A stretch of DNA of 64,000 bases from Candidatus Blochmannia sp. SNP (lineage in GTDB: Bacteria > Pseudomonadota > Gammaproteobacteria > Enterobacterales > Enterobacteriaceae). The notes under the pieces are model-generated. The model saw nothing but the letters and a program-made list of their open reading frames with translations. It ran no database searches and was not told the DNA's origin. Of the stretch, positions 34,740 to 44,052 are shown piece after piece (within the stretch, counting starts at the first letter, position 1; each line of letters opens with the position of its first letter). The stretch spans positions 1 to 64,000 of the forward strand of contig NZ_CP144371.1 in assembly GCF_036549215.1 (NCBI RefSeq). The letters are read 5' to 3'. Made by a program: the position numbers and the translations under genes.

Positions 34740-35080
34740 GCATTAAGTCCTTAGATATATTAAATTTTTAAATAAAATAATAAAGTATAATATTAACAAT
34801 ATATAGTGTTTTTCGAAACATCTTTATGAAATACTATATCTTATTTCATATCTATTAAGTATAAATACATATATTCATTTATTTTTTATAACATATGATT
34901 ATATCTGATAATTAATACATAAAACTCAATATTCCATGTTTTTTTTAGAAAATCATTAATATTTTAGTAATAACTCTGCCAAACAATATTAAACATTAAA
35001 ATTTAAATACCGACAGAAATCATATAAATTGATATAGATCAATTTATATGATTGTAAAAATACAGATATATAATAAAAAA
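34740..35080. other. Spacer between cysQ and tamA
   Basis: An A/T-rich spacer of 341 bp. It contains a 16-bp perfect hairpin just after cysQ (listed separately) and presumably the tamA promoter. No open frame is supported; in E. coli other genes, including msrA, stand between cysQ and tamA. Confidence 0.5.
35018..35053 (-). terminator. 16-bp perfect hairpin 27 bases after cysQ
   Basis: The arm AATCATATAAATTGAT pairs perfectly with its complement across the 4-base loop ATAG. It starts 27 bases after the cysQ stop on the minus strand. The base after it on that strand is TTTCTG rather than a clean U-run, so it is a poor intrinsic terminator by sequence. It may define or protect the mRNA 3' end. 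Confidence 0.45.
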
Positions 35081-35854
35081 TTAATATGACGAAACTTGAA
35101 AACCTGGATTTAAAAAAGATCGCTTTATATTTCTATAGTGTAAGGAATTTCCATCCCAATCATTAATCATAGCACCAGCTGCTCTAGCTATAACATGTCC
35201 AGCGGCTGTGTCCCAAATTTTAGTAGAAGAAAACCTCGGATAAAAATGTACACTACCTTCCGCTATTAAACAAAATTTAAATGATGAGCCAATATTAATA
35301 ATTTTATAATTTTTAAATCTTTTTAAATAACTATATAAATGATGTTGATCATAATCCACATCATTACGGCTCATCACGATCATCGGATAACAAGATGCAC
35401 GAACCGCAATATTTATACGTTCTCCTTTATAATTAATCTTCCATGCTTGCCCATTATCTGCTGCATATAATATATTATATGCAGGAACATACACTACCCC
35501 CATAATAGGTTGACCATATTCTATGAATGCTATATTCACAGTAAATGCACCATTTCTCAATAAAAATTCTTTTGTTCCATCCAAAGGATCTATCAACCAA
35601 AAACAACTTCCGTCTCTGCATTCTTGCCATTCAGTAATATCCTCTTCAGACAACACCGGAACGTCAGGTGTTAAATTTCGTAACGAATACATAATAATCT
35701 TATGAGAGAGTAAATCAGCATTAGTTACAGGAGATTGATCTAACTTTTGGTATGAACCTAACTTTAAACTCCCATTGTAAATCCTCATGATTTCTGTCCC
35801 AGCAACGCGAGCAATATAACTTATTTTTTCAATCATTCCATAATGGAATATCAT
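35081..35854 (-). CDS. cysQ: 3'(2'),5'-bisphosphate nucleotidase CysQ
   Basis: Dephosphorylates 3'-phosphoadenosine 5'-phosphate (PAP), the by-product of sulfate reduction and of phosphopantetheine transfer. It belongs to the inositol monophosphatase superfamily. Metal ligands are seen in SEED (69-72) and DPLDGT (89-94), and the C-terminal IWDTAAGH is intact. It has 257 residues (E. coli 246). I chose the first ATG because it has AGGA nine bases upstream; the ATG at codon 7 has no spaced Shine-Dalgarno. Retention suggests that PAP is still produced, possibly by sulfate assimilation. Confidence 0.95.
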   Translation of the reverse strand: MIFHYGMIEKISYIARVAGTEIMRIYNGSLKLGSYQKLDQSPVTNADLLSHKIIMYSLRNLTPDVPVLSEEDITEWQECRDGSCFWLIDPLDGTKEFLLRNGAFTVNIAFIEYGQPIMGVVYVPAYNILYAADNGQAWKINYKGERINIAVRASCYPMIVMSRNDVDYDQHHLYSYLKRFKNYKIINIGSSFKFCLIAEGSVHFYPRFSSTKIWDTAAGHVIARAAGAMINDWDGNSLHYRNIKRSFLNPGFQVSSY

Positions 35855-36053
35855 AATACATATCCTGATAACCTTTTATACACGTCATGATATAAATTAG
35901 AAACATATATTAATAATCTATGCGCAGAAAGAACTGCATTTAATTATTAATAATTACACATACTATAATTTTTAATTAAGATGAAAGATCACAATTCTTG
36001 TCTACATATATTTAAAATAATTATGTACAATAAAATTGTTGCATAATTTATAA

Positions 36054-36521
36054 TTACTTACTTTTTATAATTTGACTAATAATAACGTTTATTTTAGCAA
36101 AAATATCATTATAAATATGTATATTTATGTTATATGTGCCAATAGCTCTCAACGCATTATGATTGGGTAGTCTGATCTGTGATTTAAAAATTTTAAAACC
36201 AGAAGCCGTTGTAATTGCATCAGCAATATCGCGAGAACCTACAGATCCAAATAATTTTCCTTCAACCCCTGCTTTAGCTCTAATAGTAATACTCTTTAAT
36301 TTGTTAATTGTTTCTGCACAAAATTCAGCCTTAGTCTTCATTTCTATTGCTTTATTTTGCAACTCAAGCTGTTTTGCTTTAAATATTGCGATATTATTTT
36401 TTGTAGCTGACATTGCTTTATATTTTGGTATCAAAAAATTACGAGCATAACCTGATTTCACAGTAATTTCTGATCCTATATTTCCAAGTTTATCAACGTT
36501 ATTAATTAAAATAATTTTCAT
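36054..36521 (-). CDS. rplI: 50S ribosomal protein L9
   Basis: A two-domain 50S protein with a long connecting helix. I place the start at the ATG at 36519-36521, giving 155 residues (E. coli 149) and the expected N-terminus MKIILINNVDKLGNIG. The frame is open 11 codons further upstream, but those residues (MILLSEKIGIT) have no counterpart in L9. A weak GGAA lies upstream of the chosen ATG. The motif GYARNFLIPKYKA and the C-terminal domain EGKLFGSVGSRDIADAI are intact. It is the last gene of rpsF-rpsR-rplI. Confidence 0.95.
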   Translation of the reverse strand: MKIILINNVDKLGNIGSEITVKSGYARNFLIPKYKAMSATKNNIAIFKAKQLELQNKAIEMKTKAEFCAETINKLKSITIRAKAGVEGKLFGSVGSRDIADAITTASGFKIFKSQIRLPNHNALRAIGTYNINIHIYNDIFAKINVIISQIIKSK

Positions 36522-36580
36522 TGTTATTCCAATTTTTTCTGATAACAAAATCACACCAATCTATATTCATTCCGAATTAA

Positions 36581-36805
36581 TTAATGATGATCAGTATATG
36601 GTAACAAAGATAAATAACGCGCTCTCTTGATAGCACGAGCTAATTGTCTTTGGTATTTTGCTTTCGTTCCAGTAATTCTGCTTGGAATAATCTTTCCGCT
36701 TTCTATAATAGAATGTTGTATTGTAACAAGATCTTTATAATCAATATTAATAAATTTTTCTGCTGTAAATCTACAAAACTTACGATGACGTACAAACCGT
36801 CCCAT
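36581..36805 (-). CDS. rpsR: 30S ribosomal protein S18
   Basis: A 30S platform protein that binds S6. Its 74 residues compare with 75 in E. coli. [31 protein letters not shown] and [21 protein letters not shown] are all present. priB, which lies between rpsF and rpsR in E. coli, is missing from the 191-bp gap. Confidence 0.97.
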   Translation of the reverse strand: MGRFVRHRKFCRFTAEKFINIDYKDLVTIQHSIIESGKIIPSRITGTKAKYQRQLARAIKRARYLSLLPYTDHH

Positions 36806-36996
36806 AATTCACTCCATATTTTATTATATAAGCTTTTATATTTAACTAAGTTAATATAATGATAATATCATATTTATCCAATACAGTGTATTATAACATA
36901 TTTCTACAGTTTTAATTGTTATTGATTGCTAAAAATTCATGAACATTTAATTAAATGAATATAATTATTAAAATATACATATATTTTAATACTTTA

Positions 36997-37350
36997 CTAC
37001 ATGTTAGGAACATGGTTCTCTTGATTGTCTTCTTTCCTTTTCATCATAGGAGAAGGATCAGATATTGCACATTTAGTTCTCATGAACATACTACGTATGA
37101 TAAGATTATTAAAACGAAAAGCATTATTTAGTTCTTTCATAATATTTTGGGATACTTCTATATTTAATAATATATAATAAGCTTTATTAAATTTATTAAT
37201 TGGATATGCTAATTGACGACGCCCCCAATTTTCAATACGGTGAATTTTCCCTTTAGAATTTATGATGATTTCTGTGTAATGATTAATTATACCAGATATT
37301 TGTTCACTGCAGTCAGGATTAACCATAAAAACTATTTCATAATAACGCAT
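36997..37350 (-). CDS. rpsF: 30S ribosomal protein S6
   Basis: A 30S protein that forms a heterodimer with S18. It has 117 residues (E. coli 131-135). The start [18 protein letters not shown] and the middle [24 protein letters not shown] identify it. The acidic C-terminal tail, which is glutamylated in E. coli, is shortened. It is first in rpsF-rpsR-rplI. A weak hairpin (37491-37519) lies in the gap upstream, after rlmB. Confidence 0.96.
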   Translation of the reverse strand: MRYYEIVFMVNPDCSEQISGIINHYTEIIINSKGKIHRIENWGRRQLAYPINKFNKAYYILLNIEVSQNIMKELNNAFRFNNLIIRSMFMRTKCAISDPSPMMKRKEDNQENHVPNM

Positions 37351-37564
37351 ACTTTATTCCTTTCATTCTAGAATATTGTCTTTATTTAATTAGTAACATT
37401 CTTAAAAAAATAATAGGGCATTTATATTTTCTTCTATGTAATTTTACATAAGTAAAAATTATATGTACATGTTAATCTTTTATGGTTAACATTATACATC
37501 TTAAATAATAATGTATAATCCATATTATAATTATATACATATATATTTAATCATCATTATTTAT

Positions 37565-38308
37565 TTAATATTTCCCACGTTGTCTTAACGCTTCAAACAA
37601 ACATATTCCGGTAGCCACTGAGACATTCAATGATGTAGCAGCTCTTAGCATTGGAATAGTAATTAATTCATCGCAATATTTTTGAGTTAAACGACGAATA
37701 CCTTTTCCTTCAGAACCCATTACAAAAGCTAATGGTTTAATTAATTCAGTATTAAAAATAAGACGTTTAGATTTTATTATAGTACCAATAATCCAAATAT
37801 TATGGTTTTGAAGTAATTTCAATGTCCTACTCAAATTAGTTACTTGTATAAAAGGTATATATTCTACAGAGCCACTAGCTACTTTTCTAACTGTCCCATT
37901 CAAACGCGCTGATCGATTACGAGGCGCAATAACCATATGAGCTCCAGCTGCATCTGCAGTTCGTAAACATGCACCCAAATTATGTGGATCAGTAACGCCA
38001 TCTAATATTACCAATAATGGTGTAGTTTTACATTGTATTAAAAAATTGGGCAAATCGTTTTCTTTCATGCAATATTTTTGAACTATTTCAGCAATAATAC
38101 CTTGATGTAATGCTCCTTGTGCTTTAATATCTAACTGCTGACGATCACATTTTTTAATATTAATTTTACATTGCTTTATCTGATCAATTAACGATTTTAA
38201 ACGCAAGTCTTTATATTTCTGTGTAGTATACACAGATAAAATCCGTTTTGAGTGATTATCCAAAACAGATTTTACGGCATGTATGCCGTACACTAATTCA
38301 ACGACCAT
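37565..38308 (-). CDS. rlmB: 23S rRNA 2'-O-methyltransferase RlmB
   Basis: A SPOUT-family enzyme that methylates G2251 in the P-loop of 23S rRNA. It has an N-terminal substrate-binding domain (about 1-75). The catalytic domain has DGVTDPHNLGACLRTADAAGA, then VMGSEGKGIRRLT, then SLNVSVATGICLFEALRQR, which forms the knot. Its 247 residues compare with 243 in E. coli. rnr, which lies upstream in E. coli, is absent between rlmB and purA. Confidence 0.95.
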   Translation of the reverse strand: MVVELVYGIHAVKSVLDNHSKRILSVYTTQKYKDLRLKSLIDQIKQCKINIKKCDRQQLDIKAQGALHQGIIAEIVQKYCMKENDLPNFLIQCKTTPLLVILDGVTDPHNLGACLRTADAAGAHMVIAPRNRSARLNGTVRKVASGSVEYIPFIQVTNLSRTLKLLQNHNIWIIGTIIKSKRLIFNTELIKPLAFVMGSEGKGIRRLTQKYCDELITIPMLRAATSLNVSVATGICLFEALRQRGKY

Positions 38309-38462
38309 CGTAGTATTTTCTGAAACAACTCTATTCTAATATGTAACTTCAAACATTAAATCTAAATATTTCACTTGTTATCACTACATATTAATATAGA
38401 TGCAATATATATTAAACAAATAATTATTTTATTTAAAATAAAGTATCAGTTCCTTATGTTAA

Positions 38463-39761
38463 TTAAGAATCAAACGGATTGGATAATACTATTATTGCTG
38501 AACGTTCTGAACCAGTAGAAATAATATTAATAGGAATGCCAATAATTTCTTCTATACGTTTAATATAATATTGAGATTCCTCAGGAAGTTTATGGAATGC
38601 CGTAATACCTACAGTGCTTTTCTTCCATCCAGGTAATGTTTCATATATCGGCTCTAAATTTTCTAATTCTTCTAAGGAGCACGGAAAATTGTATATTATT
38701 TTTCCATTCTTCTTACGATATGCGATACAAATTTTTATTTCTTCTAACCCATCTAAAACATCAAGTTTTGTTAAACAACACGAAAAAAAAGAATTAATTT
38801 TCACAGAATATCGTACTGCTACTGCATCAAACCACCCAGTACGACGACGACGTCCAGTGGTAGAACCAATTTCATTTCCATTTATACATAACCAATTACC
38901 TATATCATTGGATAGTTCTGTAGGAAAAGGACCGAACCCAACACGAGTAGAGTACGCTTTTACAACACCTAAAATATAGTCAATACAACCAAGTCCAATC
39001 CCTGCGCCAATACTTACACTGCCAGCAATAGTATGAGTGGATGTAACATAAGGATATGTTCCATGATCAACATCTAGTAAACTACCCTGAGCCCCTTCAA
39101 ATATCACTGAATTTCCTCTGTTTATGGCATCATCTAATAACTCAGGAACATCGACAATCATGTCAATTAATATATCAGATGTTGACGTCACTTCATCCAA
39201 AACCACCTGATAATTAACAGGTTTCATCTTGTAATAATGAACTAATTGAAAATTATAATAATTTATTATATCTTGTAGTTTATTTTTAAAATTTTCTATG
39301 TTATATAAATCGCCCACCCGTAACGCCCGTCGCGCTATTTTATCTTCATAAGCTGGTCCAATGCCACACCCTGTTGTGCCAATAGTTTTAGAAGCTTGAT
39401 AATTTTCTCTAGCTAAATCCATTGCTACATGATAAGACAATATTAAAGGACAAGATGCAGAAATAAATATACGTTTACATGTTGATATACCTGCTTTTTT
39501 CAGCATTTCTATTTCTTTTATTAAAGATACTGGTGATATTACAACCCCACTAGCAATAATAGTAGTTACATGATTATGTAAAATACCAGAAGGAACTAAA
39601 TGCAAAATAATTTTTTCCTGACCTACTACAATAGTATGACCAGCATTATGTCCTCCTTGATAACGCACTACGTATTGAACTTGTGAAGTTAACAAATCAA
39701 CTATTTTTCCTTTACCTTCATCGCCCCATTGAGCTCCCAACACAACAATACTTCTAACCAT
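38463..39761 (-). CDS. purA: Adenylosuccinate synthetase
   Basis: Condenses IMP with aspartate using GTP, the first step from IMP to AMP. The 432 residues equal the family length. The N-terminal GTP loop GAQWGDEGKGKIVD is at 9-22. GHNAGHT, TIGTTGCGIGPAYEDK and GRRRRTGWFDAVAVR follow in order. The gene looks intact. It stands between hflC and rlmB on the minus strand; yjeT and nsrR of E. coli are absent. Confidence 0.97.
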   Translation of the reverse strand: MVRSIVVLGAQWGDEGKGKIVDLLTSQVQYVVRYQGGHNAGHTIVVGQEKIILHLVPSGILHNHVTTIIASGVVISPVSLIKEIEMLKKAGISTCKRIFISASCPLILSYHVAMDLARENYQASKTIGTTGCGIGPAYEDKIARRALRVGDLYNIENFKNKLQDIINYYNFQLVHYYKMKPVNYQVVLDEVTSTSDILIDMIVDVPELLDDAINRGNSVIFEGAQGSLLDVDHGTYPYVTSTHTIAGSVSIGAGIGLGCIDYILGVVKAYSTRVGFGPFPTELSNDIGNWLCINGNEIGSTTGRRRRTGWFDAVAVRYSVKINSFFSCCLTKLDVLDGLEEIKICIAYRKKNGKIIYNFPCSLEELENLEPIYETLPGWKKSTVGITAFHKLPEESQYYIKRIEEIIGIPINIISTGSERSAIIVLSNPFDS

Positions 39762-39879
39762 TTCTTAAAGTCACCTATTAATTTAAATAATTATTTCCTA
39801 TAAAGATTAGGTATATAAAATATCACAAATAACACCTATTTATAATATAAAATATGGAGTGTCTATTATTCATAAAATT

Positions 39880-40908
39880 TTAATTGTTAATACCCGACAG
39901 AACCTGTGGTGATCGCATAAAACGTAAAAAATCAGTTTCTGTGCTTAATACCATGAGATCATTATTATTTTTCTTAAAGCTATTTTCATATGCACGTAAA
40001 GTACGTATTAATGCATAAAATGATGGATCCTCATTAAAGGTAGTGGCATATAGTTTTGCGGTTTCTGCATCAGCTTCTCCTCGAATAATTAAAGATTGAC
40101 GTTTAGCTTCAGATAAAGTACGTGTCACCTCATAGTCTGCAGTAGCACGTAGTTTTTCCGCCTCTTCCCGTCCTTGAGATCTATGACGTCTAGCAACAGC
40201 ATCGCGTTCTGCTCGCATACGCTGATAAATTGCATCAGATACTTCTGTTGGCAAATTAATCTGTTTAATCCGAACATCTACTATTTCAATACCCAATGCA
40301 GCCATGCTGTTTGGATTCACCACATTAGAAACCCGATATTGTTTTTGTTCTGAGGTATTATATTTTTCTGGATTAAAATTAAAATTTTTAGTATTGTTAA
40401 GACGTGATGTCATCACTTCCTCTCCTGAAGTACCATTGTTTAACGATGCGCGTACATCAGTCATTAATCTATTTCGTGAATCTGTCACAATACCTTGAAC
40501 ATTTAATCTTCCCAATTCCGAGCGTAATCGATCAGAAAATTTTCGTTTTATTAATACTTCTGCTTGGGAAATATCACCCCCTCCTGTTGCTAAATAATAT
40601 TGACTTAAATCACTAATGCGCCATTTAATATAAGAATCAATAATTAAATCTTTTTTTTCCATAGTAACAAATCGATCTGCTTGATTATCCATAGTTTGAA
40701 TACGTGAATCTAATACTTTTACTGTCTCAATAAATGGAAGTTTTATGTGTAATCCAGGATTATAAATTAATGGATTGTTATCCATATCACGTAATACTTT
40801 ACCAAAACGTAATATAATACCTTTATGCCCCTCTTCTATCGTAAATAAAGAAAAAAACAACACTACTACTATTATACATATAACGAATGAAAAAACATTT
40901 CGTATCAT
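39880..40908 (-). CDS. hflC: Modulator of FtsH protease HflC
   Basis: An SPFH/prohibitin-family inner-membrane protein that forms the HflKC cage around FtsH on the periplasmic side. An N-terminal membrane segment lies at about 4-22. The SPFH domain starts EEGHKGIILRFGKVLRD. A coiled region contains MRAERDAVARRHRSQGREEAEKLRATAD, and the C-terminus (LSTETDFLRFM) is conserved. It has 342 residues (E. coli 334). Its ATG directly abuts the hflK stop. Confidence 0.95.
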   Translation of the reverse strand: MIRNVFSFVICIIVVVLFFSLFTIEEGHKGIILRFGKVLRDMDNNPLIYNPGLHIKLPFIETVKVLDSRIQTMDNQADRFVTMEKKDLIIDSYIKWRISDLSQYYLATGGGDISQAEVLIKRKFSDRLRSELGRLNVQGIVTDSRNRLMTDVRASLNNGTSGEEVMTSRLNNTKNFNFNPEKYNTSEQKQYRVSNVVNPNSMAALGIEIVDVRIKQINLPTEVSDAIYQRMRAERDAVARRHRSQGREEAEKLRATADYEVTRTLSEAKRQSLIIRGEADAETAKLYATTFNEDPSFYALIRTLRAYENSFKKNNNDLMVLSTETDFLRFMRSPQVLSGINN

Positions 40909-42207
40909 TTATGACTCTCTCCCTTTACGTATAACGTTAACACGTTGTGTATTAGCTTGTCTTTTATCTAAAATTTTTTCTTCAGCTATAGTATTTGTAT
41001 GACGAGATAATTGACTACTTTTTGATATTAACTTTGAATGATCGGTATTAGAATCATCAGTAACATATATTTTGTTTAAATTAAAAGTATCATCAGTGTT
41101 ATCAATGCTATCAGAATATTCAACTTTTCCGTTATTATTTTTAATTTTCGTTACTTGGCCTGAAGGTAATAATAATACATTCTGTGTATTTTTTAAGTTT
41201 ATGAATATTTTTCTAGTATTACTCAATACACGCTCCATAGAATTTATATATAGTCGCTCACGAGTGATTTCAGGAGCTGCTTTATATTCTGGCAAAATTT
41301 TTGAAAATCTTTGTACTTCTCCTTGCGCTTCTAAAACAGTGCGAGCTTTATATGCACGACCTTCTTCTAAGATACGTTGTGCTTGTCCATTGGCACGTGG
41401 TTGCACTTCATTAGCATAAGCTTCAGCTTCACGAATATATTGTTGTTCATTTTCCCTAGCGGCAATAGCGTCATCGAATGCTGCTTTTACTTCTTCCGGT
41501 GGACGAGCTGTTTGAAAGTTTACATCCAATAAAGTAATACCCATATTATAAGGATATATCGTTTTTTCTAAAACTCTTCGAGTATCACTACGCACCACCG
41601 TACGCCCTTCAGTTAAAATACGATCCATATTATATTTACCAATAACTCCGCGCAATGCACTGTCAGTAGCTTGACGCAAACTGTCATCAGCGTCAGTAAC
41701 GTTAAACAAATAATTTTTTGGCTCAGTTACACGATACTGCACGTTCATCTCTACTCGAACTACATTTTCATCTGAGGTCAACATCATACCAGATGCTGCT
41801 AATTCACGTACCGATTCTACATTTACTGGGATTACAACATCAAAAAAAGTAGGTTTCCAATTTAATCCTGGTTGTACTAAATGATGATATTTTCCAAATC
41901 TTAAAATTACTCCACGCTCTGCTTCTTTAATAGTATATAAACCACTAAAAATCCATACAAAAATAATAATAATCAATATTAAAATTATAAAAAAATTTTT
42001 ATTTTTAGAAAATTTTTTTATGTCTTTATTATTACTACTAAATATATTCAGTTTATCATTTATTTTATTTAAGCATTTATCTGGATCTAATATGTTAAAT
42101 TTAGATTTGTTTTTATCTTCGGAAGAAGAACTATTTACATCATTTTTATCATGACCCCCCCATGGATCATGAATATACTTGCAGTTTTTAAAAAAATTAA
42201 AAATCAT
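40909..42207 (-). CDS. hflK: Modulator of FtsH protease HflK
   Basis: A partner of HflC in the SPFH complex that controls FtsH. I place the start at the ATG at 42205-42207 (432 residues, E. coli 419). The open frame extends four codons further to a GTG, but the stretch GAGG falls there and serves as Shine-Dalgarno for the ATG. The cytosolic N-terminus keeps HDPWGG. A membrane segment is at about 72-90, and the SPFH domain starts EAERGVILRFGKYH. The coiled region includes AAIAARENEQQ-like DDAIAARENEQQYIREAEAYANE. The C-terminal tail is low-complexity and poorly conserved. Confidence 0.94.
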   Translation of the reverse strand: MIFNFFKNCKYIHDPWGGHDKNDVNSSSSEDKNKSKFNILDPDKCLNKINDKLNIFSSNNKDIKKFSKNKNFFIILILIIIIFVWIFSGLYTIKEAERGVILRFGKYHHLVQPGLNWKPTFFDVVIPVNVESVRELAASGMMLTSDENVVRVEMNVQYRVTEPKNYLFNVTDADDSLRQATDSALRGVIGKYNMDRILTEGRTVVRSDTRRVLEKTIYPYNMGITLLDVNFQTARPPEEVKAAFDDAIAARENEQQYIREAEAYANEVQPRANGQAQRILEEGRAYKARTVLEAQGEVQRFSKILPEYKAAPEITRERLYINSMERVLSNTRKIFINLKNTQNVLLLPSGQVTKIKNNNGKVEYSDSIDNTDDTFNLNKIYVTDDSNTDHSKLISKSSQLSRHTNTIAEEKILDKRQANTQRVNVIRKGRES

Positions 42208-42265
42208 ATTTTGCCTCACATATTATATGAGTAGTATATACATTATTTTCTTTATTTTAAAAATA

Positions 42266-43555
42266 TTAAATAATATAATCTATTAATAATTTATTATTTT
42301 TTAATAAACGACACCAATCTATAGAAGACAAATATATTTTCAATCTAACATAATTATTATCTTCAACCCAATACTGTTTAACAACTTGCAGCCTATATAA
42401 TTTTTGACATAAATCATTATTTATAGGCATGCGCAATTCATAAGAAATCATATTATTTAACAGCAGTTCATTAAGGGCTTGTATTAATAAAGAAATACCT
42501 AAATTGTTTTGAGCAGATATCCATACTCGTATTGGACGATTATCATGGTCCCGATCGATACGTGGTAGTAATTTTTTTAATTGGTCTATTTTATTCATCA
42601 CTAAAAGTATTGGAGTGTTATGAATATTCATACTATTTAAAATACAATGTACTGTATTAATGTTTTGTTCAAATCTTTCATTAGAAACATCCACAACATG
42701 TAATAATAATGTTGCTTGTATTGTTTCTTGTAAAGTTGCTTTAAAAGAAGATAACAAACCTTGCGGTAAGTTTTGAATAAAACCTACCGTATCTGATAAT
42801 ATAATATTAGACCCTCCTTTATACACAATACGTCTACATGTAGGATCGAGAGTGGCAAACAATTTTTCTGCTGTATAAACATGTGATGCGGTCATCGTAT
42901 TAAATAAAGTAGATTTGCCAGCATTTGTGTATCCTACTAAAGAAACAGTAGGCACTCCAATTTTAAACCGATGTCTTCTATTTTGTTCTCTTTGGTTTTC
43001 TATTTTTTTGAGACGCAATAATATTTGAGTAATCTCTTTACGCAACAAACGACGATCACTTTCTAATTGCATTTCCCCTGATCCTCCTCGTAAACCAATC
43101 CCACCTTTTTGACGTTCAAGATGACTCCATTCATGTACTAAACGAGAATTTAAATGGCGTAATTGAGCTAATTTCACTTGCAATTTCCCTTCATATGTAC
43201 GTGCACGTTGCGCAAAAATATTAAGAATTAATTGATTTCTATCAATTATTTTGCATTGCAATAAATGCATAAGATTACGTTCTTGATGAGGGGATAAAAT
43301 ACAATTGAACAATATAATAGATACAGGATTATTTTTAACTATTTGTTCAAGCTCTAATACTTTTCCAGTTCCAATAAAATACTTACTATTAAAAGTTTTA
43401 CAATGGCTAGTAAGAACATCTAGAATTTGTATTCTTGCTGTAGAAGCTAAAGATAAAAATTCTTTTAAATTGAAATTTTCTTCTTCTTTTTGTTTAGAAA
43501 AAATCGTATGAACCAATATAGCTTGTTTATCAAAAAAATTTAAATCATACAACAA
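42266..43555 (-). CDS. hflX: Ribosome-associated GTPase HflX
   Basis: A GTPase that binds the 50S subunit and splits stalled or heat-damaged ribosomes. The HflX N-terminal domain contains HLERQKGGIGLRGGSGEMQLE, and the G domain contains the P-loop GYTNAGKST, DTVGFI and NKID. No ATG fits the start. The frame contains TTG at 43565-43567, 43553-43555 and 43550-43552. I chose 43555 because GGAG ends six bases upstream; this gives 429 residues (E. coli 426). It lies between hfq and hflK, the ancestral order. Confidence 0.93.
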   Translation of the reverse strand: MLYDLNFFDKQAILVHTIFSKQKEEENFNLKEFLSLASTARIQILDVLTSHCKTFNSKYFIGTGKVLELEQIVKNNPVSIILFNCILSPHQERNLMHLLQCKIIDRNQLILNIFAQRARTYEGKLQVKLAQLRHLNSRLVHEWSHLERQKGGIGLRGGSGEMQLESDRRLLRKEITQILLRLKKIENQREQNRRHRFKIGVPTVSLVGYTNAGKSTLFNTMTASHVYTAEKLFATLDPTCRRIVYKGGSNIILSDTVGFIQNLPQGLLSSFKATLQETIQATLLLHVVDVSNERFEQNINTVHCILNSMNIHNTPILLVMNKIDQLKKLLPRIDRDHDNRPIRVWISAQNNLGISLLIQALNELLLNNMISYELRMPINNDLCQKLYRLQVVKQYWVEDNNYVRLKIYLSSIDWCRLLKNNKLLIDYII

Positions 43556-43726
43556 TAACCACTCCAAATAAATTTAACATACACAATCACATATAATAGA
43601 ATCAATTAAACATTCCATAGTATTATACTACACTTAATAACATTTGATAGTAATAATCGAATTTAATATATAATCATACGCAAAAAAGTATGAAACTCTC
43701 TGAAATCAACGATTAGAAAGAAATTT

Positions 43727-43957
43727 TTAACTATGACGACTAATATAGTATGGGACGATACGGGAAGGTACAATAGTAGATATAGCGTGTTTATAAATCA
43801 TTTGATTCACTGTATTTCTTAAAAGTATCACAAATTTATCAAAAGACTCGATTTCTCCTTGTAATTTAATACCATTTATTAAATAAATAAAAACTGGGAT
43901 GCGTTCTCGACGTAGTGCATTCAAAAATGGATCTTGTAGTGATTGACCTTTGTTCAT
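43727..43957 (-). CDS. hfq: RNA chaperone Hfq, C-terminal tail missing
   Basis: A hexameric Sm-like protein that pairs small RNAs with mRNAs. It has 76 residues against 102 in E. coli. The Sm core is complete: Gln8 and Asp9, the rim residues RRER at 16-19, Phe42, and the proximal YKHA motif (55-58). The missing residues are the disordered C-terminal tail. With the core intact, RNA binding is likely, but few sRNA partners may survive in so small a genome. It lies 94 bp after miaA. Confidence 0.96.
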   Translation of the reverse strand: MNKGQSLQDPFLNALRRERIPVFIYLINGIKLQGEIESFDKFVILLRNTVNQMIYKHAISTIVPSRIVPYYISRHS

Positions 43958-44052
43958 TTTTTGATTTCCTTAAAATTTATTTTTAATCATTTTAAATAAT
44001 CCAAAAAATTATATAATTTCAGGTTTATTATTTAAAATTTCATATATAAAAA

